Virus record (IMG/VR): IMGVR_UViG_3300047586_000182
Location: 1 to 38,601 of that record
DNA: 38,601 nt
From: a virus
Reading direction: 5' to 3' (one strand)
A program made the position numbers and the translations under genes. Below, in pieces: positions 38,069-38,601 of the stretch. Position 1 is the first letter of the stretch, and every line of letters starts with the position of its first letter. A model generated the notes under the pieces. The model worked only from the letters and a program-made list of their open reading frames with translations, searched no databases and was not told the origin of the DNA.

Positions 38069-38601
38069 ATGGCCGGAATCATTTCTCAAGAGAAGATCCA
38101 AACGCCTCACATCTCAAAAGATGTTGAGGCATACGAATTTGAAGAGCATGTCTGGGCGCCCCATCCTAACGAGAAGCATTGCCAATGTCACCAGGCACCG
38201 GCAAAGGATCTGGCAGGCCTGGCCACGAAGCTCCTGAAGGTCATGAAAGCCTGTGCAGTGGTGCCGAAGGATAAGCAGAACGCCAAGCAAGGATACAAGT
38301 ATGCCAGCTCCGACGCCATCCTAGAGAAGGTCAACCCGGCCCTCTGTGAAGCAGGACTGGCGACCGTTTGCAGATTGGAGATTCTGGACAGGCAGCTCAG
38401 GACAACCGGCGCAGGGGCTATCTGGGAACTCGTTACGGTCCGGGCGAGAATCGCCATCATAGATACGGCCACCGGTGCATCAATCGAATCAGAAGGCATC
38501 GGGCAAGGATATGACGGCGGCGATAAGTCCCTTTCGAAGGCACAGACTCAAGCCAAAAAGTATGCTTGGCTCCTAGCTCTGAATGTCAGCGCAGGGGAGG
38601 A
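38069..38601 (+). CDS. erf: ERF-type single-strand annealing protein (continues at window start)
   Basis: The ERF core is clear: DLAGLATKLLKVMKACAVVP, YKYASSDAILEKVNPALCEA, TGAGAIWELVTVRARIAIID, IGQGYDGGDKSLSKAQTQA, KKYAWLLALNVS. ERF proteins pair DNA ends and help genome recombination or circularisation. GAGGAGG (38056-38062) precedes the ATG. The frame is open at the last base and continues at base 1-109, giving about 213 aa, a usual ERF length. Fits a virus without its own polymerase, using annealing with host replication. Confidence 0.88.
   Translation, partial: MAGIISQEKIQTPHISKDVEAYEFEEHVWAPHPNEKHCQCHQAPAKDLAGLATKLLKVMKACAVVPKDKQNAKQGYKYASSDAILEKVNPALCEAGLATVCRLEILDRQLRTTGAGAIWELVTVRARIAIIDTATGASIESEGIGQGYDGGDKSLSKAQTQAKKYAWLLALNVSAGE

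Overview
This window reads as a tailed, dsDNA archaeal virus (siphovirus-like, HK97 type), probably complete. Head, neck and tail genes are caudoviral in type and order. Three signals point to an archaeal host: TATA boxes of the TTTATATA kind at promoter distance from starts, repeated use of GGTGAT/GGAGG Shine-Dalgarno sites, and short T-runs at gene-block ends instead of bacterial-type terminators. A methanogen or ANME-like euryarchaeal host is my inference. The layout, with a diversity-generating retroelement (DGR) in the structural region, recalls the ANME-associated virus ANMV-1. The last codon of the window is split and continues in frame at base 1, ending in an ATGA overlap with the next gene, so the 38.6 kb sequence closes into a circle or a circularly permuted map.

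Layout. 36.7-38.6 kb and 0-1.5 kb hold rightward early genes: a beta-helix repeat protein, an HNH/AP2 endonuclease, an ERF annealing protein, winged-helix and zinc-ribbon proteins, and several micro-ORFs. 1.5-2.0 kb is a gene-free, strongly structured stretch with a tRNA-like cloverleaf. 2.0-10.7 kb is packaging and head: terminase small subunit, a large terminase split by one in-frame UGA, an Mu gpF-like minor head protein, portal, scaffold, a major capsid protein that seems to start at ATT, a duplicated-domain protein and connectors. 10.8-14.0 kb is the DGR: target protein with variable repeat, a small accessory gene, template repeat and reverse transcriptase. 14.0-16.7 kb is a cassette of small helical, membrane and secreted proteins with no recognisable family. 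16.7-33.7 kb is neck and tail: completion proteins, tail tube, assembly chaperones, a tape measure of about 2,570 residues, hub protein and three related collar-type fibre proteins.

34.0-36.6 kb is the only leftward block: a ribbon-helix-helix regulator, an exported protein, a PD-(D/E)xK-like nuclease, a small membrane protein, a tyrosine integrase and a small soluble protein. It is divided from the rightward early genes by a bidirectional promoter with tandem 12-bp repeats. An integrase, a likely repressor and an operator palindrome suggest a temperate life style.

No polymerase, primase or helicase is visible, so replication probably relies on the host. The best-supported unusual system is the DGR: 24 substitutions between template and variable repeat, all at template adenines. 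Less certain but worth checking are the UGA-interrupted terminase, the non-AUG capsid start, two structured RNAs, a repeated T-run/AATAATAA element at gene-block boundaries, a 35-residue peptide resembling the capsid N-terminus, and the membrane/secreted cassette. All calls come from reading the sequence; no database search was possible.
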